DNA from: Laetiporus sulphureus 93-53
Taxonomy: Eukaryota; Basidiomycota; Agaricomycetes; Polyporales; Laetiporaceae
NCBI RefSeq assembly: GCF_001632365.1
Contig: NW_024468549.1
Coordinates: 252,419-316,418, forward strand
DNA: 64,000 nucleotides
Direction of reading: 5' to 3'
The first letter of the stretch is position 1. The number at the start of each line of letters is the position of its first letter. The position numbers and the translations under genes are program-made. Below the pieces are notes generated by a model. The model saw only the letters and a program-made list of their open reading frames with translations, had not been told where the DNA came from and searched no databases. Shown here one piece after another: positions 55,498-64,000 of this stretch.

Positions 55498-57050
55498 GAA
55501 TCCCGTACTATGTCTTCGATCCTTATCTGAACTGGGATCGTCGCCGCCTCTGCCATTGTACGAGGCATGTGTGGTGAATGGCAAGGTGAAGAGATATTCG
55601 GAACTTGGCGACGGTGGAAAATGGTACCACTTCTGGAGTACACCGCACGATTTGTGATGAATTGCGCATTGCGCGCGTGGTCGCTGCATTCGCTCAAGGT
55701 ACATTCTCGCGTCCTGCAAGTGTTGCTTAGTGCTGATGTCCGATGTCAATTAGATCATTTCTTGTCTGCAAGTCTCGTAACAATGATCTCCCCTTCTGCA
55801 AGTCTCGCGTCTCGTCATAAATCATTAAACCGTTGCCAGCACCTGTGTTTACGATTGCAGAACGGAGCCAAGCAGACCGCACTAACTGTGGCTGCAGTAC
55901 GAACAGGCAGACTTCGACGCTCCACTATCCGAATCCCTATTCAGCACAATAAACGACATCCATACAGTCTCAGCCGCTCAAAAGAGCCGTAGCCAACCCC
56001 GTGGGCCGCAGAGCTGCGAACCCAGTCCCGCGCGCTCGCTGCCGAGTTGCTCGACCGCGCGGCTGTGTTCGCTGCTCTGCATGGTCGTCGGAGGCTCTTC
56101 TGCGCGTCTGGGAGGATGTATGGGTGTCGTTTTTGTTGGATGTGGATTTGGATGGTGGGGCGCCGGCGTTCGGTTGCTCGTACTGCAGCCACAGTTAGTG
56201 TGGCTTGCTTGTCTTGGTTACGTTGTTGTGATCACAGACTGTTCTGGTTGTTTCGGTTTCTCTTTCTGTCTTCTTGATAGCAATTACAGACCGTGTGGCT
56301 TGCGTACGTGGTCGTGTATATATACCCAGCAGTGTACCCGCAATACATGTGGTGTGGCAAAGTCATTCTTCAGAGCGCACACAGGCCTTTCGCACCATCT
56401 TCGCGATACGGCTGCAGGGTGAAATGACGTGCTCGGTGTCTTTCTCCGGGGCCTCTACGCTGAGTAAGTTCGTTGCGAATGCGAATTTACCGGGATGTGC
56501 TACGGATGTGGCGGCACCGATATTAGTGTTGCTTGTCTCCATCTGTACTCATCACATCGCTGTGCACATTTAAAATAGCGACATGTGCGTAGAACGATGC
56601 ATGGTGAGCGCAATAGATATCATACAAGCTTGAGTGAGAATGACACATGCGACCATCCCGAGAGCATCCACATATTGACCAGTTCACTGAAACATACACG
56701 GCCCCGCGTTCATCAAGTCTGTGATAATTGTTGACAGTTCGCACCAGACTGGGCTAGCTGTAGGGTAATGCACGTATACCGAGGGGCAAACCGATGCCCC
56801 CCCCTGTATAATATCTGCTTACATATACATAAGACACTATGCGCACGGACCACCCGGCGCCTCCCATTTAGCCCAACCCGCGGGCTAATATCCCAGCGGT
56901 GTGGCGTAGCTCGCCAGAATCCAACAATAATATCAATCAACTTTATGTATATCAATAGCGGGGTGTCACCAGCCCCTCGCGAGCTCTCGCTCAGCCTCAG
57001 TCGACACTGTGTCGTGCTCCTCCGAGCAGGAATGCATCGACCTGTAATTA
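55498..57050. other. Intergenic, weak frames only
   Basis: Near 55520-55690 a plus-strand frame (LYEACVVNGKVKRYSELGDG and following) may be a remnant exon. The remainder shows no supportable gene. Confidence 0.35.
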
Positions 57051-57059
57051 TATATATGG

Positions 57060-57760
57060 CATGAGTTTCGTCCACGCAGAGGCATCCACCTCATCCATGA
57101 CACCATCGTCGATGACATGGACAACTCAATCGAGCTGTCTGCAGTCTTGAGAGCCCTACCATTAATTGAAAGTTGAATGGCGCGTGGTCAGCGTGAACAG
57201 CGACTCCCGCGCCTTCGATTCTTCACGACAAGTATACTTTCCAATTGCTGAACGATGGTACACCTACCCTTCGTGGGAAAGAAGGTGAAGCGAATGGTCT
57301 GCGTACTTGATGCATTCCGATTGTCTTCCCAATTTTGACGCTGTTGAAGATCTTACGGTTGCCGTCACTGGTGATATAAGACCATACACCACCCAGCGAG
57401 GAGGCGTTAGAACTCAGGATCTAAAACAGTACTGGCTCTAGCCTGAAGGTCGAGGTGAAATCGGCCTCGAAGAAGGACTCCAATATTTCATCTGCCAGCA
57501 TCACCATACGAAAGCTGTGGAGAAGTCGGTGACAGATTTCAAGCAAATTGGGAAAGCGCTACGTGGCGAGATTCATGTACGGTTGATTCGAGTCAATTTA
57601 CGGTGTTTCGCCGTAAGGATTGGCACCCTCTGGACAGGGAAGTAGAACATCGCCAAAGAGTCAGTATTCAGCGAAAATGAAGGCAGTAGCATATCAGTAC
57701 GGGGTGAAGAAAAGTTTTATTCGCCCTCTCTTTTCACCGCGTAGACGTTGCTCTATTGAA
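57060..57760 (-). pseudogene. Possible decayed gene, unknown
   Basis: On the minus strand some segments look coding, such as FRMVMLADEILESFFEADFT and, after an in-frame stop, SSLGGVWSYITSDGNRKIFN, but they are separated by stops with no adequate introns. I read this as the relic of a gene, without naming it. The flank from 57760 to 58273 has nothing else. Confidence 0.3.
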
Positions 57761-58273
57761 CCGATGCTCATGCAGCCCGAGCGATGAGCGCTGAGCGCGG
57801 GGCCTCCGGATCAGAATCGATTCTTATGCAATCTGAGTTACTATTAGTACAATGCGCTAACATTAATCACTTTTGCCTCCTTAAATGGCTCAAGGCCAGT
57901 CGTAGGCAAAGGGTCAGCTAGCACTAGTAGAAAAGCGGCATGCAAGCGAACAGGAGTAGGTGAAATCGAAATCGAGTCAAAAAACATCACGGTCAATCGA
58001 CGTTCCTTTTATATACAACTTGAAGTAAATCTAGCCTGGATGCCCCGTTACTTGAAACCAGCGGGAAATATGACGGAGTATCCACATCCTCTCTGAATGA
58101 AAGTGATTTAGAGTAGCACGCCGGGTTGCAACGGAGAGGAAGGGAGATTCGCAAGCCACCCGCCACCGAGCGGCATAGACGCCCATGAACAAGTCGGTGA
58201 CCGAGGTCCTGAACAAGTTCAACTAATTTGTTACTTGCCTGCCTTATGCTACTTGTCGCGCCGCCACCACACC

Positions 58274-59194
58274 ATGTTGACAAGCCACATCAAACCTCTC
58301 TTCCCTCTAGAGTTTCCAGATGGCTATCCGCTGCAATGTTCTTCTGTTGGGAAGCCTTCTTCTGCTTTGCGCAGAAAGTTTTGGTTCTATGTCCACGAGT
58401 GGCTGTTGAAGCCACTTTCAGGCTGGTACGTTCGTCTTTGTGGCGTTCCTGCGGAGCCCGCCATATACCCACTTCCTTTCGGCCTCATCCTCAAGAGTCA
58501 CCATCGCGTTCGTGAGCAGGAGGGCCTTGCCATGAACCTCGCACGCGCTATGGGTGTTCCTGCTCCCAGGTTTCTCTCATTCGGCTCTATTGACGATCCC
58601 AGTGTCTTCCCGTCCCTACTCATGACCCGAGTCCCTGGAATGGAGCTGGAATATCTGACCGACGACCAAGTTGACTTTGACGTGCTGAAAGATGACCTAA
58701 TCAAGATCCTTACCTCCATGCGCAGCTTCGCTAGCCCATGGGGCGACGCCGTCTGTGGCGTAGATGGCGGACCTCTCACTGGACCTCTCATGCCCGCATC
58801 GCCGCTCCCTCCTTCAGCGAATGAAGCAGGGTTTCAGCAGGCTATCAGGGATGTAGCAGCCATGACCTTTACTAGCAAAGAGCAAATCTTCCAGCGTGCC
58901 GTCGTTGCCACCGAACGGTTTTTCTCCCTCCCTACTCATGCTATCGTCTTCACCCACGGTGATCTTAATCGCCACAACATCATGGTCGGCGTCGATGGTC
59001 ACATCTCCGGTATCATTGATTGGGAGGCGGCTGGCTGGCTTCCAGATTACTGGGAGGTCAGCGTGATAGCCTTCTTGCCAGGTCGTACATGGGGCCAATT
59101 TATGCATAAAAAAGTCACTGCCGGTGTCTACGCGGCGGAAATCATGGGTCATAGTGAGATGTTCGGCCTCATCTCGGGTACATTACGCTGGTGA
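58274..59194 (+). CDS. Aminoglycoside phosphotransferase (APH)-like kinase
   Basis: This single-exon 306-residue protein starts MLTSHIKPLF (a TTG start further upstream is rejected). It has the eukaryotic-like kinase fold of the APH/choline-kinase group: a nucleotide-contact region with ILKSHHRVREQEGLAMNLA, the LLMTRVPGMELEYL hinge, the catalytic loop HGDLNRHN (His228, Asp230, Asn235) and the metal-binding Asp249 in GIIDWEAAGW, followed by PDYWEVS. The N-lobe is short. Agaricomycetes hold large expanded families of such proteins with unknown substrates; resistance to aminoglycosides is not implied. The absence of introns and the neighbourhood of remnants and duplicated genes suggest a recent lineage-specific copy. 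The C-terminus ends soon after the kinase core (SEMFGLISGTLRW) and might lack a last helix. Confidence 0.85.
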   Translation: MLTSHIKPLFPLEFPDGYPLQCSSVGKPSSALRRKFWFYVHEWLLKPLSGWYVRLCGVPAEPAIYPLPFGLILKSHHRVREQEGLAMNLARAMGVPAPRFLSFGSIDDPSVFPSLLMTRVPGMELEYLTDDQVDFDVLKDDLIKILTSMRSFASPWGDAVCGVDGGPLTGPLMPASPLPPSANEAGFQQAIRDVAAMTFTSKEQIFQRAVVATERFFSLPTHAIVFTHGDLNRHNIMVGVDGHISGIIDWEAAGWLPDYWEVSVIAFLPGRTWGQFMHKKVTAGVYAAEIMGHSEMFGLISGTLRW

Positions 59195-59501
59195 TGAGTG
59201 AGTGCGTCTACATTCGTTCATGCAAGTCTGCTCACGAAGTGTGAGATGCAGCCGCCATCTTCTTACTAACGAGCTCAAAGTAACTTTCGTCACTTTGAGT
59301 TGGGATAGTCGTTCAGGTCTTTCATGTGCGTTCTCTTTTTATGGACCAGAACTACGGGTGGGCAAACCGAGCTGGATATGTTGTTACGCGGTTCCCCGTT
59401 GTCACCCTTGGAAGTTACTAGTTGAATGATTCATCATACGTATCGGATATCCAACGTCGCTATTCGCACGACATCGACTACAAGCGCCACACGCGCGTCG
59501 T
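59195..59501. other. Intergenic
   Basis: About 300 bp between the APH-like gene and the next minus-strand gene; no feature is evident. Confidence 0.5.
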
Positions 59502-60116
59502 TTACAATGTAGATCCGCTGATCCACTGCGACATCAGCCCAATGTGAGAACATCTTTGCACAGTCATGAGTGATCCGAAACTAAAAGGATTAAAAAAAAC
59601 AAGAATTGTCACACCTCGAAAATCGCAAGTCTGAGCATCCTCAACGGGACGAGGCATTATCCCGGCGTGAGCGCTGCTGTGATGAACCGTAGCCCATTTC
59701 TCCGCCTCTTGTTCGAGTGCATCGACGTCGTGGCACTTGACAAAGCCTTGGTTGACAAGACCAGTTATGCAATGCATGGTCCACGTTCGGCACGTGAACG
59801 TGTCAAAAGGCGGGGGTGGCTCTGTCAAGGACACCTCGTCGACCCAGTCGAGTGCGTCTGTGCGCGCGGGGTCGCAGAATCCTATGCGGAGGGCGCCATC
59901 CAGAAGGAATGACTTCATAATGCCGCTGTTCGGTGCGCTGTCGCAGATCCACCCTTCGCCCATTTGCTTAACATTGAATTTGTAACCGCTGTTGGGAGCG
60001 CGGTGATGGTACAGTGCCCAGTGAAAGCCCTTGTCGATGTCGCGATCTCGGATGAAGAGCAGAAGGTAGATACCGCCGACTATCAGGCGTGAGTCAACAG
60101 CTGATTTGGTGGACAT
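59502..60116 (-). CDS. Small duplicated unknown protein, copy A
   Basis: The single open frame starts MSTKSAVDSRLIVGGIYLLL and aligns by eye with the protein at 60908-61426. Shared landmarks are RxxVGGIYxxxFIR, GFHWxLYHH (His32 here), the GxGW pair followed by a gap and SGIMKSxLL, RIGFC/Y, CRTWxMHxxxGLxxxGxVKC (Cys109) and DxxALEQEAExWxxxHH. Homology ends at VEDAQTCDF; the tail after that may be read-through, or an intron may start near 59615 (GTGTGA) leading to a short last exon. The family has no name I can recall. His before Cys in an HW..C-helix setting resembles permuted papain-like hydrolases, an inference only. Confidence 0.6.
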   Translation of the reverse strand: MSTKSAVDSRLIVGGIYLLLFIRDRDIDKGFHWALYHHRAPNSGYKFNVKQMGEGWICDSAPNSGIMKSFLLDGALRIGFCDPARTDALDWVDEVSLTEPPPPFDTFTCRTWTMHCITGLVNQGFVKCHDVDALEQEAEKWATVHHSSAHAGIMPRPVEDAQTCDFRGVTILVFFNPFSFGSLMTVQRCSHIGLMSQWISGSTL

Positions 60117-60446
60117 GATGAAAGGAAGATGGTGTGTCAATGGGCTGAGAAATGGACACTTTATATACTAGAACGTGGCGGTGGTGGTCCGATTTGGAGA
60201 ACAAGCTCCTGATGTCGTGGCGCAGATGAAACGCACTTAATTGGGCAGCCTGGGCTGTGCTTCCATCAACTCGCCCAGAACCTTGCAACGCTCTCAGTGC
60301 ACGCGGGCGTGCGGAGCGAGGCCCGCATGTGGCGCGGCAATAGAAACCGCCGTTTCTCCCTTGTGCAACGGGCGCATCTCAGAGGCGAGTGTGGCGAGCC
60401 ACCAGAAGGTGCGCAACGAGCTGACGGGTCCCCTAGTTGTTCATAG

Positions 60447-60692
60447 TTAAGACAGCCTAGCATCGTAAGCAACCTTGAAGGTGGCCACTGCATCAGGCGC
60501 ATAATCTTCGGTCTCCGTGCCAATGTCCCAGACCAAATGTCCATCCAAGTGAGTCGGCTTTTTAATGCAACCAGATTTCGTACAATGGAGCAATGCATAG
60601 TTTCCGCATGTTGCGAAGGAGTCAAGCACATACAGGTGATAGTTCAGTTCGTTACATATAGTTGTAATATCGGTTGTGCAGGTACAGTGAGA
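60447..60692 (-). CDS. Small hypothetical frame between the duplicated genes
   Basis: The 81-residue frame begins MSSHCTCTTDITTICNELNY and has coding-like composition, with several Cys residues in its first half and an acidic middle (HLVWDIGTETEDYAPDAV). It is not clearly similar to the flanking duplicated proteins. It may be one exon of a larger minus-strand gene; upstream splice sites were not resolved. Confidence 0.3.
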   Translation of the reverse strand, partial: SHCTCTTDITTICNELNYHLYVLDSFATCGNYALLHCTKSGCIKKPTHLDGHLVWDIGTETEDYAPDAVATFKVAYDARLS

Positions 60693-60907
60693 ACTCATCC
60701 TCGTCCGATCATCCCCCTTCGACCTTCGCAAGCAATACAAGGCGGACCGCTATGTCAAGGGCCATTGAACCGCAATGCCAACAATGGCTAACCGAGGATT
60801 GACCACGTCGATGATGCATTTGATCGAACTGGACGTCACAGTATAGGTCTGTCTCCGGAGTCAGCTGCGTTTTATGAGCAAGGCAACTGGACAAAGGTCG
60901 CACCTTA

Positions 60908-61426
60908 TCAGAACCTACACACCGTGGAATCCTCGATGACGCGCGGCTGTCTGTTGTTATGGCTGTCGGCATGATGTTTTTCACTCCAAATTTGAACCTC
61001 GTTCTCCAATGCCTGGATATCTGAGCATTTGACGTAGCCTCTCGCGATGAGTATGCCAACGATGTGCATAGCCCACGTGCGGCAGTCAAGCACATCACGC
61101 CCAGGTGGCACCTGGTTCAACGGAACGCTCTGCACAATATCGGCTACCTCTTTGGAGCTACTAGGGCTGCAGTAACCTATTCGTTTGAGTCCCACAAGAA
61201 GGTGAGATCTCATAACGCCGGTGGTGGTTCCGTGGTCGGCCAACCAACCAGGACCCATGTTCGTGACATGGTACTTGGTACCCGACGAAGGAGATGTGTG
61301 GTGGTACAATCCCCAGTGAAACCCGCCCTCAACGCTGGTGGTGCGTATGAAAGTGATGATGTAAATGCCTCCAACGACGAATCGCGTGTCGATGACAGGA
61401 GCTGTGCCGGCTGGGGTTGGTGCCAT
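60908..61426 (-). CDS. Small duplicated unknown protein, copy B
   Basis: The 172-residue open frame starts MAPTPAGTAPVIDTRFVVGG. It shares with copy A the segments GFHWGLYHH (His37), NMGPGWLADHGTTTGVM, RIGYC, DCRTWAMHIVGILIARGYVK (Cys115), ALENEVQIW and IEDSTVCRF, where it stops. The conserved core is therefore about 160 residues. Divergence between the copies is high, so the duplication is not recent. No signal peptide or membrane helix is seen beyond the moderately hydrophobic VVGGIYIITFI strand. Confidence 0.65.
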   Translation of the reverse strand: MAPTPAGTAPVIDTRFVVGGIYIITFIRTTSVEGGFHWGLYHHTSPSSGTKYHVTNMGPGWLADHGTTTGVMRSHLLVGLKRIGYCSPSSSKEVADIVQSVPLNQVPPGRDVLDCRTWAMHIVGILIARGYVKCSDIQALENEVQIWSEKHHADSHNNRQPRVIEDSTVCRF

Positions 61427-62188
61427 GATGAGGGTTTGTATTGGACTCTGTGGCGCTGATTTGCAGTGGGAATCAACTGGTAGCAGTGGGAATGGGGAGT
61501 GTCTGACAGAAGGCGGCTGTATTTATGGCTTACAGATGGGGGGGGGCCTATTGTTGACTCATTCGTCCGCACTGAGTTCGGTGTGTTCACCTACCTTCTG
61601 ACTCACAGAAATTTCTCCATACCACGCGCAGTTACGCATCCATTGCAATCAAGAAGTGCGACGCCCACAATGAAGTCAACGAAACGGCGTGATCAGGGAG
61701 TCACTTTTCGATGCTTGTTGGTGATGTCGGATGGACCTATTGATGCAATATGGTTGTTTTCGCAAGACCTCTCCTAGTACCGCAGCACATCAGCAAATGG
61801 AACATCAAACTCGCACACTGAGAGTCAAATACTAGGAGCGCCACAAGTACGCCCGATGGGATCTAGATGGGATCAGGGAGAAGCCAGCGGGGCGTCGACT
61901 GCATCGTTCGGCATGTCTCGGCATTTCCATACTCGGTTCAAAGGGCGTACTATACAGGTCTATACGAATTGAGAGGCGTATTTGGAAGCAGACCTAGTAT
62001 ATATCTTCTGTCCTCCCCTTCCCCAAAGTCTGCCTTGAGGAGGCAACTTGTTCCTGAACCTTATCGATATCGATCGTCAACCGGCCACGTCAGGAAAATC
62101 AAATATGATTGTCACCACCAACAAAAACAGTAAGTCTGAAAAATTCTCTAAACCTCCTTGTTTTGGATCTTTCTCTATGATCATGCAA

Positions 62189-62388
62189 TATTCGGCAGTC
62201 GATGGGAGCTTAAGAATGCAGATAGCAGATCTCATGCACGACAGACATCATGGAGGACAGCCTTGGATATTTGGTCGTGCGACCATTATGTAGCAGATGA
62301 CTTGCATGCATCCGATGCAGCACACGGAAGAGTCGCCGAAGAGTCATCAATAGATAACCAATCTAAAATTTTATCGCGCCGCTGACTT
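62189..62388 (+). repeat. Local dispersed repeat, copy 1
   Basis: It shares with copy 2 the blocks TATTCG..AGTCGATGGGAGCT, GCAGAT.. CTCATG, ATATTTGGTCGTGCG, CGCCGAAGAG and GATAACCAATCTAA in the same order and orientation. It has extra insertions relative to copy 2. Confidence 0.75.
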
Positions 62389-63798
62389 GGGCCTTGAGGC
62401 CTTGAGGCGTCTCGAGCGGACATGAACATCACTTGGCGGCTCGGAAGTTTCTCTCACGACCTTGAGGACTCGAGCTGCGTCCGTTGTACCCGCCCTTCCG
62501 AACATGAGGTCGTATGCGTGTGTGCTAGGTGCTACAGTCAAAGTGTGGTGGTTCACGTTGACAGCTGTGCGTCTGTTGACTTTCTAGAATGATGTATTCC
62601 GACTTCCTTCAAGACTGCACGTTCCAAGTCAAACCTCTGTAACACCGTGGGTTCTCCATCGCAGTTCCCTTACTTACAGCGCACTTATGCCAGCGCCACA
62701 GGGAACTAACTCATTGTTCTGTCCGACTCCTTATCATCCAGTGTTCCCGAGATTCTGTTTTTCAATCTGCGATGCCCAAAGTCGGATCTCCGGCCCTATT
62801 GGATGCCGTCGCCTTGTGCACAATGACGAAGGAAGACTGAGATTTCTGACTGACTGGCATAGCTTTGGCCCAGGTTCAAGAGCTGGCCCGATGCATCTCT
62901 GATTCCGATGCTTCCATTCTGTTCTCTGTGAGAGCCTATTATCCCAATCTCTTTACCTGGGCAGTGCTACGCCTAAGTAAGTCCAATCGATGAGTTATGT
63001 ACAATGACTCTGCGAGATCTGAGACTCTGTATATGCCCTGGATTAGACATGCCTATGAGACCACTAGAATAAAAGAAATAGAAGCACAAGTGGGCTATGA
63101 GAGAAAGAAGGGCGTGTTCAGTGGGTATATCCTATAGTGAGCCGAAGCCACCACACATCTCAGGCAGTCCATTACGCAAGGTACGTTGCCAAGACGCGCG
63201 GTGTGAGGGGATCGACGGACAACTTGTCCTTCCTTCGCTTCCACGGTAGTAGGTAGGATATTGCCAGGCAGTCGGACATCTCCGCCTATATATCAAGAAA
63301 ACGTGGCGTGTCTGCATTATAACCACACGTGTGCAAGATGGACGATATGGAGCACAATGGAGCTCGCTAGAAAAGCCCATAGGCGGGGTTTAATCATGCC
63401 TTTCACTGACTCGGGATCCAGCCGTCCCCAAGACCGTCGTTTGTCGTGAGTCGGGAGGCGGTCTGCTCCTTGCAATATTAGGTCCAAAGACAATGGCGTT
63501 CGAGCGGACCCCCTAGCGGAATTCAACATCAGCATCCTAGCAGCAGGCACGCAGCGAATGTTATAGATTATAGATGTTCTGCACGCTCTGAATCTGATAA
63601 TACGAGGTCAATATGGCCCACTCGCTACACCTACAGCAGCCAGGGATTGCGCCGTTGCCAGTCGACACCTATAGCAGTCAGTGCTTCGGACGTAGGGCCC
63701 GTCACGGTGAAGCTGAACCTCGCGCGTGCCAATACAGTCTGATTGCGACAGCTCCTTCCTCCAGTGACAATAATCTCACTTCCCTGGTTAGCTTAAAG

Positions 63799-63950
63799 TA
63801 TTCGACTGTCGATGGGAGCTTGTGAAAGCAGATCTCATGGAGGACGTTCTTGAATATTTGGTCGTGCGGCCAGCTATAGCCGATGACGGATTTCGCCGAA
63901 GAGTTATCAATACGTAGATAACCAATCTAAGATTTGATCGCACCTCTGGT
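63799..63950 (+). repeat. Local dispersed repeat, copy 2
   Basis: A shorter copy of the 62189-62388 repeat: TATTCGACTGTCGATGGGAG, then AGCAGATCTCATG, ATATTTGGTCGTGCGGCC, TTTCGCCGAAGAGTTATCAA and GATAACCAATCTAA. No terminal duplication was found, so the repeat type is open. Confidence 0.75.
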
Positions 63951-64000
63951 TTGCGATCTCGGTGGCGCGGGAGCAATCTTTATTCTCACCGCCACTCACA

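Larger units (their letters stand above)
61427..64000. other. Gene-poor right end with repeats
   Basis: Only short frames occur. A minus-strand frame at 62556-62374 with a basic Ser/Arg tail may be an exon, but it is unsupported. Two diverged copies of one repeat lie at 62189-62388 and 63799-63950. Confidence 0.4.

Overview
This window is nuclear DNA of a filamentous basidiomycete, most likely an Agaricomycete of polypore type. The protein-coding genes are cut by many short introns of about 50-70 nt with GT..AG borders, they are closely packed on both strands, and their products are typical fungal ones: class V myosin, PEX6, Mis14, a Zn2Cys6 regulator, a PA14-containing GH3 beta-glucosidase and PhoD-like phosphatase. 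The species assignment is an inference from protein flavour and gene structure; no marker gene is present.

Layout. 1-4650 is repeat-rich and gene-poor: a possible decayed gene on the minus strand, then a 1.38 kb foldback element with CACTA-type ends (1679-3060). 4652-14891 is a gene block: AN1 zinc finger/UBL protein (Cuz1/ZFAND1 type, +), class V myosin (-), GH3 beta-glucosidase (-). 15243-16563 holds two palindromic non-autonomous transposons, the second inserted exactly in the last three bases of the first. 16675-17412 is a UPF0538 (C2orf76-like) gene. 18247-18660 is a hAT-type MITE with a perfect 8-bp target duplication. 19787-40478 is a dense housekeeping block: Mis14 kinetochore protein (+), GAR1 (-), PEX6 (+), PhoD-like membrane phosphatase (-), YJU2 (-), DHX35-like DEAH helicase (+), MIC19 (+), a single-pass membrane protein (-), CEF1/CDC5 (-) and a PD-(D/E)XK-like protein (+). 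40479-46334 is almost 6 kb without a supportable gene, ahead of a Zn2Cys6 transcription factor (46335-49394, +). 50143-52955 has a NUP37-like WD protein (-), and a small membrane protein whose stop codon overlaps the start codon of a UMP/CMP-adenylate kinase (+). 53900-64000 is accessory in character: one uncertain Ser/Pro-rich gene, an aminoglycoside-phosphotransferase-like kinase, a duplicated pair of small unknown proteins, remnants and a local repeat family.

Functional themes. Three splicing factors (YJU2, DHX35-like, CEF1) lie within about 10 kb, two of them head to head across 227 bp. Four divergent gene pairs share short intergenic regions (157, 227, 249 and 173 bp) that probably act as two-way promoters. 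Two genes carry extremely short exons (22 nt over the myosin P-loop, 11 nt in the first Myb repeat of CEF1) and one intron appears to be of the GC-AG class. All boundaries given here were deduced by reading frame, splice consensus and remembered family resemblance; none was checked against RNA or a database.
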